Positions 42,469-53,258 of a stretch of 64,000 nucleotides of DNA are shown in pieces (the first letter of the stretch is position 1; each line of letters starts with the position of its first letter). This DNA is from Solobacterium sp. UBA3691 (GTDB lineage: Bacteria; Bacillota_I; Bacilli_A; Erysipelotrichales; Erysipelotrichaceae). The stretch covers positions 1 to 64,000 of the forward strand of contig DFIS01000049.1 in the NCBI GenBank assembly GCA_002372175.1, in the 5' to 3' direction. The translations under genes were made by a program, and so were the position numbers. Below the pieces are notes generated by a model. It was not told the origin of the DNA, made no database searches, and saw nothing but the letters and a program-made list of their open reading frames with translations.

Positions 42469-45400
42469 ATGAACGGATTATTAAAGCGTTTGCTGGTAAT
42501 AGCCCTTGCTTTTCATACGGCTATGTCCGGCATCCCTGTGACTGTCATGGCAGAAGACACCGGCACAGAGACGGAAACTCCTGCAGAACAGATCATTGAC
42601 GAAGAGAAACAGGAAATTGTTTCTGAGACAGAAGAGGTTCCTGAGGAGGTAACGGTGCCTGCAGAGGAAGAGGAAACTGCAGAACCGGTAATTACCGAAG
42701 AACCTGAAGAAACCCCGCAGGCTGAAGAACCTGCGGCAGAAGAGGTGCAGGAACCTGCAGAAACAGAGGAACCTGTAACTGTTGAAGAACCCGGTGAGAC
42801 AGAAGTGCCTGAGGAACCGGAAGAGACGGAGATCCCGCAGGAGACTGTTGAGCCTGAGGAAACAGCTGAACCGACAGAGACGGAAACTCCTGCAGAAACA
42901 CCTGAGGGTGAGCCTCTGGAAGAACCCGAGGAAGAGGTCGAACTTGATTTCAGTGAACCTTTCCAGCTGAATATTACACCGGTATCCTATACCAGTGATA
43001 TTAGTATCTCTAGTTTGACATATGATACTGTTCTGGATGACGGCACGTACAATTTCAGTATTACGAACAGTACCGATCTGGAAAATGTATATCTGATCGC
43101 AGTAAAGGACGAAGTAACCTGGTTTGCCTGGGCAAGTGATCCGTTATTTGACGGAAGCGCAGATGTACAGTTCAAGCTTCCTGCCGGTGAATATGAACTC
43201 AGAGCAGGATTCTATCAGTTTGGTGAGCTGCATGCTTCGGCGGATTATTACAGCCTGGTCGTCTTTGATGCGCCGAAAGTTGTCGGTACAGGAAACTATT
43301 CCGGAGTCGAATATGGATACATAGATATTGATCTGACGGATATTCTTACTTCAGAATACTTTACCACGCCGGGACTGAATAAAGCTGATGTCATGCTGAA
43401 TATATATGATCATTCCAATTCAGTTAATCTGGTTCAGATGGAAAACTATGTGGAAGGCAATATCTTCAGGATCATTCTGGGTGATGCATATGCATATGAC
43501 GGAGACGGTTACTTTAAAGACTTCAGATCCGGAAGCTTTGATCTTTCCTACAGCCTGCTCAGCAGCGGAGCCAAAGTAGGGGATTACATCTTTGTCGGCA
43601 GTGATACAGCACATGCGGATGTGACAGAAGAAGTCAAACCTAACCACCTGAATCCACGTATAGAAGGCACTATGGGTTCTACTCTGTTCTACAAAGGACA
43701 GACTGCCCAGATCATCCCTTTCCCTGATGAAACGTATGGAACAGGTACCCACAGTGAGGGTTTTGACAGCAGGGTAACGTATAAATCAGAGGATCCCAAG
43801 TATCTGAAGGTTGATGCCAAAGGTCTTGTTACAGTTGTAGCTTTACCTGCGACAGATTATGTTTACGCGAGGATCACGGTTACCAGTGTGGCTGATCCTG
43901 CGCTTGCCCCTGCAACTTTAACTTTTACCGTTGTAAATATTCCTGCAGGAAAAGCTGACATGAAGATCCTGTATGAGGGTCAGCAGCTCTCCACGCTGAA
44001 CTGGCCGATCAACAAACAGATCGAACATGATCATATTGAAGAGATCATCTTCAGCATAGGTGAACCTAACGACAATCTGGTTAACATGCCTGTAAACTTC
44101 AGTGTCAGCGGTGAAAAAGCAGCACTTCTCAATTATCCTGCAGACAGTGAGCCTTCATCGACCAAGATGGCTAATATGCAGAGTGATGGTACTGCCCATA
44201 TCTATGTACGTATACAGGAAGGCGGCATATATAAGGTCACTGTTTCCACACCGATCGGTAAGTCAGGTATCGTAACGATCAATGCGGATGGCTTTAACAA
44301 GCAGTATGGGGGAGGTGCTCCTTCCAAACAGAGTCAGTACTATATTAACGGAAAGACCGTTACCGGCTGGGTAATGTATGACTCTCTTACCGGCAAGCAT
44401 ATACTGGGTAAGAACGTAAACCTGTATAACGTTGATCCAACGCATCAGTTTGTATTCTATCTGGATCCGGCAACCGGTAATCCTGTCATGGGGACACCTG
44501 GGACAGACTATGTGAGATTAAAGAAGATCGGCGGCAAGCTCTATGCCTTTGATGATCAGGCATATCTGATCATTCCAGCCCCTGCAACCAACTGGCTGCA
44601 CATCTTTAATGAAGATATCGGTGCAGAACAGGATATATATCTTGCTTCCTCCGGTGAAATAATGACAGGCTGGCAGGATTCGGAAGAGGGTGCTGTATAT
44701 CTGGATCCGGATCTGGGTTATCTTGTGACGAATTCCTTTGTCCCTGCAAGAGGCGGCAAGGGTCTGACCTATGTCAATAACGAAGGTAAGGCAGAAGGTA
44801 TCTATTACGAAAACAGCAGTACAACTGAGACACTGCCCCTGGATGCCAGAAACGGACTGTACAGAGTATTTGCTTCAGACGGAGATAAGTACTTCTGGAT
44901 GAAGAACGGCGTGATCCAGACCGGATGGATCTATCTGCATTACGATGGTGCCGGAAATCCTGTATGGAATACGACAGCCAAGGGTGCATACGAGAAGATG
45001 TACTTTGATCCGAATAATAACGGTGAGATGGCCCGCGGAACATTCCGTATCAGCGGTAAAGAGTACCGGTCGGATGAGGCATATGACGCAGCATTCTGGG
45101 GTATGGACTTCATGACCGTGCAGACACTAAACTCTCACTGCTTCGGAGAGGGTAAGTTCCCGGAGAAGTATGGTATTCTCAATGGTGTTGTAGTCGATGC
45201 AGACGGTGCCGTAGTGAAGAACAAGCTGGTCAAGGTTGCGTACTGGAGAAGCGGTGCCTACGACAGATACTATGTCTATGCGGATGAAGACGGTGAACTT
45301 GTTACCGATGCATGGCAGGCTGTTAACGGTACGATGTACTACTTTGACAGCACCGGCAAACTGGTAACGGAAGGAATCCCGACAGATTTCTACTTCCTTG

Positions 45401-47841
45401 ATGAAGGATATAACAGTCAGACAGTATACTGCTCCGTTAAGAGTGCCAAGAAGCCGACTCAGGGGTATAACTACTACCTCATGGATGGAGCAGGCAAGCA
45501 GACCAAACTGACTTCTCTGCTGATCTATGATTCACACGGTGATGCATATGCACTGGATGCCAAGGGTAATCTTGTGATCAATGGTGTTGTCAATGCCAAA
45601 GCTGCGCTTGGTGAGGGCACACAGACGTATGTAACAGACAGTGAAGGTATGATCGTCAGATCTGCTGATTCTGCATACTATCAGGCAGTTACGGTGAAGG
45701 GAAAGACGTATATCGTTGATATTAACGGTATCGTATACAAGAACAGTCCGGAGCCGGTATTTGTGAGAGGTCTCAGTGAAGAGATGCTCATGAATGAACT
45801 GGCTCTGACAGACAAGAACGGCGCTGTATATAAGAAGACATTCCGGACGCTGAGTAACAGCACATACGGTCAGTACAAAGTCTACTGTATGGAGAATGGA
45901 ACACTCGCTTATCCGACAATGCCGATATACGATGACGGCACGAACGAGTACTTTGCATTTACCATCAATAAAAAGCTATATTTCGGCTTCTACTTTGACG
46001 GATATCTCGCCTTTGTCATCCCCGGGAAGACAGCAGGTATTAAAACAGGCTGGTTCGGAGATGATCCGGACAGGCCTATCTACATCAACAAGGATGGCTC
46101 GGTAAAGACAGGCTTTATCAAGCGTGATGGCGTAACACATTATCTGCTGACCGGCACTTACTACAGCGGAGAATTTCTGACCGGATGGACAACGTCGTTC
46201 GATGATGGTGTCGTGCGGAATATCCTTTACAAGATCGGCGGAAAGAACTACTTCTTTGATCAGTACGGAAGAATGGTAACCGGCTGGGTATACTTTGAGC
46301 ACGCACTCTCGGCAGATCTGAATGATTACATGACAGGAGCCTCAAATTCTGTCACGAGGATTGATAATGCAGCGATGTACTTTGATCCGAAGACAGGTGC
46401 TGCTGTAACAAGCAAGGCCAAGGTGCTGGTTCCCGAAACCGTAAACGGTGAGCTCTCTCTCGGATACGAGGAAAACTTCACCAACGGTGCATGCAGGATC
46501 AACACAACATCTTCACAGGCAACCCTGAACTTTACGAAGGACGGTGTCCTGATCCGCGGTCAGGTCAGTGTCATCAACAAGAAACTGACGGCTACAGATG
46601 ATAACGGTACAGTGCTCAGCGGAAATGCACGCTGGACAGACGCAAACAAGATCTCCTATGTGAAGAAGAACGGTGTTCTGGCAACAGGACGTACCAAGAT
46701 CGACGGAACATACTATTACTTTGATCCTGCAACAGGTCTCAAGGTCACCAATGCACTGCGTAAGACAGGCAAGAAGTGGTACTACTACGGTGAATTCGGA
46801 CGGCAGGAGACACCTGTGCTGAACCGTGAGTTTACCGTAACGCTGCCTGTGCATATGGCCGAATACGGTCAGACAGCCAGCGTATGGTGCGGCAGCACAG
46901 CCCCTGACAAGGTGCTTACAGCTGTCTGGAACAAAGATGGTTCACTGGCAAAGATCGTCTACGCTGAGAGCGGTAAACCGGCTGCCGGTGAAAGCCTCAG
47001 CATGGGTCTCTGGAAGACAGGCGACCCTGAACTGTGCACAAAGTACATCATGGAAGGTCTCAACGGTTATGTCCTTGACAAGAAAGGACTGCCGATGACC
47101 GGTGTTGTCAAGGGTCTCAATACGGATGGTTCGTCAGTTACTTATACGATCTATACCGGAAAGGACGGCGGCCGTGTCGTCAATACAGAGGAAGGATTCT
47201 CGCTGACAAAGATCGGCAAGAAGTACTATGTCATGTACGGCGGTGTCATTGATAACACGAGTGAAGGCGTTCTGCAGATTACTGACTGGTCAACACTTCC
47301 GGCCGCAGATCAGAAGTCACTGGATGAGTTTGCCAAGGTTGCAGAAGCATCCGGTACAGGTCTCTACGTGATGAAGAACATCGACGGCACCGTGGCTGCG
47401 AATACGACCAGAATTGCATCAGCACTGATCGACGGTGAAGAGCTTATGCAGGGAACCTGGACAACGAATAAACTCGGTGTTGTACTGGATCTGGTTGCGC
47501 CTATGTACAAGGTTGGCAAGAAGACCTATATAAGCAATACAGGCCAGCCGTACATCGGTAAAACAGAGTTCACGACCAGACTGATGAAGTTTACCGGAAG
47601 CACTCCTGTAGATACAGAGGCACTTGTCAAACTGAACGGAAACCAGATCACGGGTTTCTATGATGCAGAAACAGGCAAAGCCCTGAGCGGTACATACTTT
47701 ATGATGAGCGGTCCCGGCGGCCAGGTAGTCATGTGGCTGAACAAAGGACAGCCGCAGACCGGTAACAGGACAATTAAGGTCAACGGTATGACACTGAAGT
47801 TCTATGTACATCCGAATATGGCCTTTATGGCTATCCGTTAA
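42469..47841 (+). CDS. Giant secreted cell-wall-binding-repeat protein (first of two)
   Basis: A 1790-residue surface protein. A signal peptide (LLVIALAFHTAMSGIPVTVMAED) is followed by an acidic Glu/Pro/Thr stalk to about residue 160, beta-rich domains and a Big_2-like module (VTYKSEDPKYLKVDAKGLVTVV), to about 600. From about residue 620 to the end the protein consists of irregular GW/aromatic repeats of the choline-binding/glucan-binding type (GWVMYDSLTGKHIL; IGGKNYFFDQYGRMVTGWVY; IDGTYYYFDPATGLKVT; KTGKKWYYYGEFG). Such repeats bind choline on teichoic acids or glucans noncovalently, which would explain the lack of LPXTG. AGGAGG at 42454-42459 is 9 bases before ATG 42469, the preferred start over 42448 or 42463. 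It is a tandem paralogue of the next gene. Confidence 0.88.
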   Translation: MNGLLKRLLVIALAFHTAMSGIPVTVMAEDTGTETETPAEQIIDEEKQEIVSETEEVPEEVTVPAEEEETAEPVITEEPEETPQAEEPAAEEVQEPAETEEPVTVEEPGETEVPEEPEETEIPQETVEPEETAEPTETETPAETPEGEPLEEPEEEVELDFSEPFQLNITPVSYTSDISISSLTYDTVLDDGTYNFSITNSTDLENVYLIAVKDEVTWFAWASDPLFDGSADVQFKLPAGEYELRAGFYQFGELHASADYYSLVVFDAPKVVGTGNYSGVEYGYIDIDLTDILTSEYFTTPGLNKADVMLNIYDHSNSVNLVQMENYVEGNIFRIILGDAYAYDGDGYFKDFRSGSFDLSYSLLSSGAKVGDYIFVGSDTAHADVTEEVKPNHLNPRIEGTMGSTLFYKGQTAQIIPFPDETYGTGTHSEGFDSRVTYKSEDPKYLKVDAKGLVTVVALPATDYVYARITVTSVADPALAPATLTFTVVNIPAGKADMKILYEGQQLSTLNWPINKQIEHDHIEEIIFSIGEPNDNLVNMPVNFSVSGEKAALLNYPADSEPSSTKMANMQSDGTAHIYVRIQEGGIYKVTVSTPIGKSGIVTINADGFNKQYGGGAPSKQSQYYINGKTVTGWVMYDSLTGKHILGKNVNLYNVDPTHQFVFYLDPATGNPVMGTPGTDYVRLKKIGGKLYAFDDQAYLIIPAPATNWLHIFNEDIGAEQDIYLASSGEIMTGWQDSEEGAVYLDPDLGYLVTNSFVPARGGKGLTYVNNEGKAEGIYYENSSTTETLPLDARNGLYRVFASDGDKYFWMKNGVIQTGWIYLHYDGAGNPVWNTTAKGAYEKMYFDPNNNGEMARGTFRISGKEYRSDEAYDAAFWGMDFMTVQTLNSHCFGEGKFPEKYGILNGVVVDADGAVVKNKLVKVAYWRSGAYDRYYVYADEDGELVTDAWQAVNGTMYYFDSTGKLVTEGIPTDFYFLDEGYNSQTVYCSVKSAKKPTQGYNYYLMDGAGKQTKLTSLLIYDSHGDAYALDAKGNLVINGVVNAKAALGEGTQTYVTDSEGMIVRSADSAYYQAVTVKGKTYIVDINGIVYKNSPEPVFVRGLSEEMLMNELALTDKNGAVYKKTFRTLSNSTYGQYKVYCMENGTLAYPTMPIYDDGTNEYFAFTINKKLYFGFYFDGYLAFVIPGKTAGIKTGWFGDDPDRPIYINKDGSVKTGFIKRDGVTHYLLTGTYYSGEFLTGWTTSFDDGVVRNILYKIGGKNYFFDQYGRMVTGWVYFEHALSADLNDYMTGASNSVTRIDNAAMYFDPKTGAAVTSKAKVLVPETVNGELSLGYEENFTNGACRINTTSSQATLNFTKDGVLIRGQVSVINKKLTATDDNGTVLSGNARWTDANKISYVKKNGVLATGRTKIDGTYYYFDPATGLKVTNALRKTGKKWYYYGEFGRQETPVLNREFTVTLPVHMAEYGQTASVWCGSTAPDKVLTAVWNKDGSLAKIVYAESGKPAAGESLSMGLWKTGDPELCTKYIMEGLNGYVLDKKGLPMTGVVKGLNTDGSSVTYTIYTGKDGGRVVNTEEGFSLTKIGKKYYVMYGGVIDNTSEGVLQITDWSTLPAADQKSLDEFAKVAEASGTGLYVMKNIDGTVAANTTRIASALIDGEELMQGTWTTNKLGVVLDLVAPMYKVGKKTYISNTGQPYIGKTEFTTRLMKFTGSTPVDTEALVKLNGNQITGFYDAETGKALSGTYFMMSGPGGQVVMWLNKGQPQTGNRTIKVNGMTLKFYVHPNMAFMAIR

Positions 47842-47850
47842 CGTATGAAT

Positions 47851-47885
47851 GAGGGGATCGGTACATCTGTACCGGTCCTCTTTTT
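47851..47885 (+). terminator. Rho-independent terminator between the tandem giant genes
   Basis: GAGGGGATCGGTAC pairs with GTACCGGTCCTC around loop ATCT, followed by TTTTTC. Strong GC-rich stem with one small mismatch. Confidence 0.85.
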
Positions 47886-47982
47886 CACGAAAATGTTAAC
47901 AGAACAGAGAAATCTCTGAGATAATAAACACAGAAGTATCACCACAAAGTCTTTAATCATAATCCACAAGGAGGTATACAAC

Positions 47983-50900
47983 GTGAAACGAAAGGGAAGG
48001 ATATTGCTTTCATTTTTTCTGGTACTGACAATGCTGTCTGTGCAGATGCCTGCGGTACACGCGGAAGAACCGCCTGCAGAGCAGGATGAACCGGCAGAGA
48101 TCATTGCCGAAGAAACCATGCAGGAAGAAATAACGGCGGAGGAAGAACCTGCAGCAGAGGAGCTTGCTGAGCCGGAAGAAACGGTGACGGAAGAGGAGAT
48201 TACGGAAACGGAGGAAACCGAGCCTGCAGAAGCGGAAGAGCCTGCAGAAACTGTTATTCCCTATGAAACCGAAGAACCCGCAGAAACAGATGTTCCCGAG
48301 GAACCCGAAGAAACAGTGATTCCTGAGGAAACACCGGAAGCAGAAGAGATCACCGAGCCTGCAGAGACGGAAGAGCCGACTGAAGAAATACAGCCGGAAG
48401 AAACAGCTGTGCCTGAAGAACCTGCAGAGACAGATGAGATCGAAGCAGAAGAGACGGAAGAGGAACTGATCGCTGAAGAGACGCTGGAAGGTATTGAACT
48501 GATGTCTGAGCCTATCTCAGGACGTGCAGCAATCGAAGAGACTGCCATCCAGATCACCAGTGCGGCGAAAGGTGCCGGAAGACAGATCACGGTCAAGGGC
48601 TTTTACGCGGAAGGTGCGGATGATGCGTATCTGATCGCGGAAAATAAGACGACCAGATACTATCTGCACAGCGGGCATTATTATCCTTCGGATTTTAGCT
48701 TTGATAATGTCGAGGTGAATCTCCCGGAAGGTGTATATACACTGCGGGCTGCCAAAGCAGAAGTAGTTGATGGTAAGACCATCCTGAAAGTATCGCCTGC
48801 TTATGATGTCAAACTGCGTGTGCTTCCCACACCGCAGGTTACTGTCACCCAGCAGGATGATGGTCTTGGGACCGGTGTCATGCAGGTAAAACTGCCGGAT
48901 CTCACATATGTTTATGACCTGTATGTAACCAAGAGAGATACACCTGACGCAGTACCTTTCCTGTGGACTCTTACAGAAAGCAGTGAGCTGAACGCAAAAG
49001 CAGTCAAAGGTGTCTATTCGTACAAGGAACCGGATCAGATCATCTATGCGGCATGGTATGACTTTAAATATCGGGGAGTTTCAATACCGGGAGAGATCGT
49101 GATCGACAGTGATACGGCTACGGTCTCTGTCACCAGCACGATCGCACCATATACGGTAGATGCGAAGATCCAGAAGAACGGCACGGATTACGGTTCTACT
49201 GCTAATCCTTATGTGATGACTTATAAGGGAGAGACAGCTCAGATCACCTCTGATCTCTACGGAAACGGACATGTAGATGATAAACGTCTTACGTATAAGT
49301 CGGATAATACAAAGGTCGTCACCGTGGATACGACCGGTACGGTCAAGGCTGTAGGAAACGGCTCCGCAGTGATCACGGTCAGAAGTGCTGCTGATCCTGA
49401 TTATTTAGGCTATGTTCATATCAACGTGGAACTCGTATCACCGAAGACGTTCAAATTTGATCTTGAGGCTTCTCCGGCAGTACCTGATCATGGCCTGAAG
49501 CTGATCATCGAAGACGGGCAGGGAGCTGTTGAATTCTCTTTAAAGGTTGTAACAGATTCAATTCCGGGCGGTGCAAGTGTTCCGGTTACCTTTACTGTTA
49601 CCGGCGGTAATATGAAGATCTATCAGGGGGCCGCAATGGGTGACGGCAGCTGGCCGTCGGATGCTTCAAATCCTGATAAGTTCAATGATGAAACATGCTT
49701 TAAGACAACGTATACAAGGGATATCACTACTTTCATTGTCCCTCAGGGTGCACAGATCCATCTGCTGGCAGTCGGCGGCGGACATTATACCGTGACGGCT
49801 GAAGCGATGGGTAAGACTGCTACCGTGACCATTGATATCGATGGCTTTACAGCAGTGGAGGGCAGTGACTGTCAGCCTGCTTACGGAGCACAGTTCTACA
49901 GGGCAGGCAAACTCGTTACCGGCTGGGTCACTTATGATCACTACAATGAAGTATTTATTTACGGTGATAAAGCGCTTAAGGGAACACCAGCGGAGATGGC
50001 TGACCGGTGGGTCTACTATGTTGACCCTGCAACAAAGATAGTGACCGAGGGCGGTATCCGTAAGATCGGCAATAAGCTGTATCTGTTTGACAGTGACTGT
50101 TATCTTCAGTTCGAATACGATGATACATACGATAATACGATCCAATCCGTCAGTCATGCCTTTAATTATGGCACAGGAGATTGGGACTGGGTCTTCGTTG
50201 ATACTGACGGCAGTCTGATGAGCGGCTGGCAGACCGTCAGCACATCGACCTACCCGGTTGCCGGCGGTGATCATTACTTTGATCCTGCGACAGGCTTCAT
50301 GGCTGTAAGGTCATGGGTACCGACACGCAGCGGCAAGGGTGTTACCTGGGTTGATGGTGACGGTCTGAATCGTGATGATAACTGTATCTCGCTGGAGAAT
50401 GTGACAGGTGCGCATGAGCTTGGCGGTTACTGGTATATCTTCAAAAACGGTGCACGCCAGACCGGCTGGGCATATTTCGCATATGATGAGGAAGCAGGCT
50501 CCTTTGTTGTTACGACGGCCAAGAACGGCATAATGAAGATGTACTGCGACCCCGGGTATGAAGGAAGAGTCATGGAGTATTACTTCACGGTCAGCGGGAA
50601 AAAGTATTACGGCGAAACGATCGGAAGCGGCTATCCTAGTGGTGCTGTGATCCTGCCCGAAAAATATCTCGGGGAAATGCTTGACGTGAAGAAGGTCAAA
50701 TATATTCCATGGGGCAATGGTATTGCCGGTCCTGACGGAAGCCTTATTGAATCAACTATGATCAGGACATATCTGCCTTTGCATGGATATGAGACCATGT
50801 ATGCGAATGCAGATGGTATCCGGGTGGAAGATGAGTGGGTCACCATCAAGGGTAAGAGTTATTACTTTGACAGTAACGGTTATCTGTCAAAAACAGAGAT

Positions 50901-53199
50901 ACCGATGGATATGTATGTTTATGAGGGGGCAATCGAGAGACAGGTCACGGCGAAGTTTGTGAACGAAAAGACCGGATATACATATTACTGCGGGGATGGA
51001 TCCGGCGGTATCCTGAAGAACATTGTTCTTTATGAGTTCAACGGGAGCGAAATGGTTCCTTATATAGTACTGGACAAGAACGGTTACAAAGTCTCAAACA
51101 CTGTCGTCAAGGCCAGAGCAGTTCTAGGCGATTCCACGCTGTATACCTATACGGTAAATTCAAAGGGAGAGATCCTGCGTACTCTGGGATCGGATCACAT
51201 GATCGTCTACGTCAACAAAAAGGCCTATGTGATCGGCAGTGACGGAAAAGTATACACTGAACCCGGTCTTGTCGCACTTGGATATCCCTCTGATCCGATG
51301 GAATACGCGGATGCAGCGTATCTCGATAAGAAGGGACAGGTTGTGCGCAACAGCTTCGTGACTATCAATATCGGCGGTAAGAATTATCAAATATACTGTG
51401 ATGAGGACGGTGAGTGCGGAGCCACCAATGACAGTATGTCCAGTAAGGAAATAGTCCAGGTGATCAAGGGTAAGACATACATTCTGAAGCTGATCGAAAA
51501 TGCCTTCATGGGTATGGGTCTCTACGTTCTTGATAAACCCGCAAAAGCAGACTGGATCGTTGATGACGGCGGACATGCTTACTACATTAACAAGGATGGT
51601 ACGGTCAAGACAGGATTCATATCTGAAAACGGTATGAAGACGTATTTTGCTTACCGTAATGGTAATGTACGTCCTCTGGATGCCCATAATAACGGCAATC
51701 TGGATTATCCGACAATCTATCGTATCGGTAAGAAGAACTACTTCTTCAATGATGAGGGTGTAATGCTTACCGGCTGGATCCACTTTGACAAAGCAGGTAT
51801 CTGGGATCTTGCGTCAGAACAGCCGCTGGTGACGTATACCGATGAGGTATTCTACTTTGATCCGAAGACCGGCGCTGCTGTAAGCGGCTGGAAGACATTG
51901 CCGAAACCTCTGGTCATTAACGGTGAATTATCCATGGGATCGGAGGATACAGGGGTAGATAACGAAGCCTGGTATTATTACGGCAATGATACCAGTGTCG
52001 TTAATACTTCTTCGTCAAAGGGCAAGCTGTACTTCAACGCAGACGGTGTACTCACACGCAATACAGAGCTGAAGATAGGCAAGACAACTTACCTGTTTGG
52101 CGCAGACGGCAGTGCCAATGCCAAGACCGGCTGGACCGATGCCAACAAGCTGTACTACATCGTTAAGAACGGACAGCTGGCTGTGGGACGGAAGAAGATC
52201 GACGGACAGTACTACTACTTTGACAGTACCGGACGCAAGCAGATGAATAAGCTGATCAGGACCGGCAAGAAGTGGTACTTCTATGACGAAGATGGTGTTC
52301 AGGCAACACCGGTACTGACAACGTCTCCGGATTATAACATGAACCTCTACGGAAGCACGAAGGTCGCTCTGAAGGCAGTGTGGGCAAAGGATGGCTCACT
52401 GTCAAAGATCGTCTACAATAACTCAGGTAAACCTGCGGCAGGAGTAGTCGTCAACTTTGGCACTTATGATCCGAACTATGATATCTATAACAGCTTCATG
52501 CTTGACAGTAAGGGTCTGCCGAGTACCGGACCGGTATATGATGTCCAGCAGGGTTCAGAGAAATATGCCTTCCTGTATAATACGGACGGTTCAAAAGTGA
52601 AAGCCGGCAGTTCAGGGTTTAACTCACTTGTGAAATACGGCAAGAAGTTCTACCTCATGGATGATGACTTACTTCTGAGCGGTTATACAGCTTCTGCGGA
52701 AGTTCTTGACGGCAATCTGGTGGGTCTGAGTGCTGCAGAACAGAAGACCATGGAATTCTATCAGACTATAGCCAAAAACCTCAGTACCGATCTCTATGTC
52801 ATTGTCAATACAGATGGTTCGGTCTGTGCAAACCAGGTCGTCCCGGCAGAGATCGACGGAACGATTCAGTACTGGCATACCAACAGTATGGGTATTCCGC
52901 TGGAGTTCTATACACCGATCTACAAGTTCAATAAGAAATGGTATGCGAGCGGTCCCGTGAATTTCAACCTGCAGGACGAAAGGGGAAATTATTACAAAGC
53001 ACAGATCAAAACGAAGAGCACCGGGGAACTGATCGGTGTATACGACGCGGAAACCGGCAAGGCTCTGACCGGTACATTTGAGTCCATGCTGTACTATATT
53101 TCTCTGAAGAAGGGAAAACCGCAGACAGGTAATATCAAGTACGAGGGAGCGACCTACTGGCTTGACGGACAGGCAGGTACATATATCTACCACCCGTAA
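47983..53199 (+). CDS. Giant secreted cell-wall-binding-repeat protein (second of two)
   Basis: A 1738-residue paralogue of the protein at 42469 with the same order of parts. These are a signal peptide (LLSFFLVLTMLSVQMPAVHAEE), an acidic Glu/Pro/Thr stalk to about 165, beta-rich domains with a Big_2-like module (LTYKSDNTKVVTVDTTGTVKAV), then GW/aromatic repeats from about 630 (GWVTYDHYNEVFIYG; IGKKNYFFNDEGVMLTGWIH; IDGQYYYFDSTGRKQMNK; TGKKWYFYDEDGVQATPVLT). The C-terminal halves can be aligned by eye phrase by phrase with the first copy, pointing to an old tandem duplication. It starts with GTG at 47983, 8 bases after AGGAGG. Binding to teichoic-acid substituents is inferred from the repeat type; ligand unproven. 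Confidence 0.88.
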   Translation: MKRKGRILLSFFLVLTMLSVQMPAVHAEEPPAEQDEPAEIIAEETMQEEITAEEEPAAEELAEPEETVTEEEITETEETEPAEAEEPAETVIPYETEEPAETDVPEEPEETVIPEETPEAEEITEPAETEEPTEEIQPEETAVPEEPAETDEIEAEETEEELIAEETLEGIELMSEPISGRAAIEETAIQITSAAKGAGRQITVKGFYAEGADDAYLIAENKTTRYYLHSGHYYPSDFSFDNVEVNLPEGVYTLRAAKAEVVDGKTILKVSPAYDVKLRVLPTPQVTVTQQDDGLGTGVMQVKLPDLTYVYDLYVTKRDTPDAVPFLWTLTESSELNAKAVKGVYSYKEPDQIIYAAWYDFKYRGVSIPGEIVIDSDTATVSVTSTIAPYTVDAKIQKNGTDYGSTANPYVMTYKGETAQITSDLYGNGHVDDKRLTYKSDNTKVVTVDTTGTVKAVGNGSAVITVRSAADPDYLGYVHINVELVSPKTFKFDLEASPAVPDHGLKLIIEDGQGAVEFSLKVVTDSIPGGASVPVTFTVTGGNMKIYQGAAMGDGSWPSDASNPDKFNDETCFKTTYTRDITTFIVPQGAQIHLLAVGGGHYTVTAEAMGKTATVTIDIDGFTAVEGSDCQPAYGAQFYRAGKLVTGWVTYDHYNEVFIYGDKALKGTPAEMADRWVYYVDPATKIVTEGGIRKIGNKLYLFDSDCYLQFEYDDTYDNTIQSVSHAFNYGTGDWDWVFVDTDGSLMSGWQTVSTSTYPVAGGDHYFDPATGFMAVRSWVPTRSGKGVTWVDGDGLNRDDNCISLENVTGAHELGGYWYIFKNGARQTGWAYFAYDEEAGSFVVTTAKNGIMKMYCDPGYEGRVMEYYFTVSGKKYYGETIGSGYPSGAVILPEKYLGEMLDVKKVKYIPWGNGIAGPDGSLIESTMIRTYLPLHGYETMYANADGIRVEDEWVTIKGKSYYFDSNGYLSKTEIPMDMYVYEGAIERQVTAKFVNEKTGYTYYCGDGSGGILKNIVLYEFNGSEMVPYIVLDKNGYKVSNTVVKARAVLGDSTLYTYTVNSKGEILRTLGSDHMIVYVNKKAYVIGSDGKVYTEPGLVALGYPSDPMEYADAAYLDKKGQVVRNSFVTINIGGKNYQIYCDEDGECGATNDSMSSKEIVQVIKGKTYILKLIENAFMGMGLYVLDKPAKADWIVDDGGHAYYINKDGTVKTGFISENGMKTYFAYRNGNVRPLDAHNNGNLDYPTIYRIGKKNYFFNDEGVMLTGWIHFDKAGIWDLASEQPLVTYTDEVFYFDPKTGAAVSGWKTLPKPLVINGELSMGSEDTGVDNEAWYYYGNDTSVVNTSSSKGKLYFNADGVLTRNTELKIGKTTYLFGADGSANAKTGWTDANKLYYIVKNGQLAVGRKKIDGQYYYFDSTGRKQMNKLIRTGKKWYFYDEDGVQATPVLTTSPDYNMNLYGSTKVALKAVWAKDGSLSKIVYNNSGKPAAGVVVNFGTYDPNYDIYNSFMLDSKGLPSTGPVYDVQQGSEKYAFLYNTDGSKVKAGSSGFNSLVKYGKKFYLMDDDLLLSGYTASAEVLDGNLVGLSAAEQKTMEFYQTIAKNLSTDLYVIVNTDGSVCANQVVPAEIDGTIQYWHTNSMGIPLEFYTPIYKFNKKWYASGPVNFNLQDERGNYYKAQIKTKSTGELIGVYDAETGKALTGTFESMLYYISLKKGKPQTGNIKYEGATYWLDGQAGTYIYHP

Positions 53200-53218
53200 G
53201 AATCATTGACAGATCAAC

Positions 53219-53246
53219 CTAAAAAGGATCTTCGGATCCTTTTTAG
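53219..53246. terminator. Perfect bidirectional terminator with UUCG-type tetraloop
   Basis: CTAAAAAGGATC, loop TTCG, GATCCTTTTTAG: 12-base perfect stem, with A-tract and T-tract inside the arms so that it can serve both converging genes. Confidence 0.92.
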
Positions 53247-53258
53247 TATGTATATCGA

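Noticed and set aside
48261..48596. Ser/Val-rich minus-strand frames opposite the acidic stalks (also at 39766-40140, 54424-54828 and 60413-60958)
   Set aside because: GAA/GAG-rich stalk codons read in reverse give endless Ser/Val codons without stops; these are composition artefacts, not adhesins.
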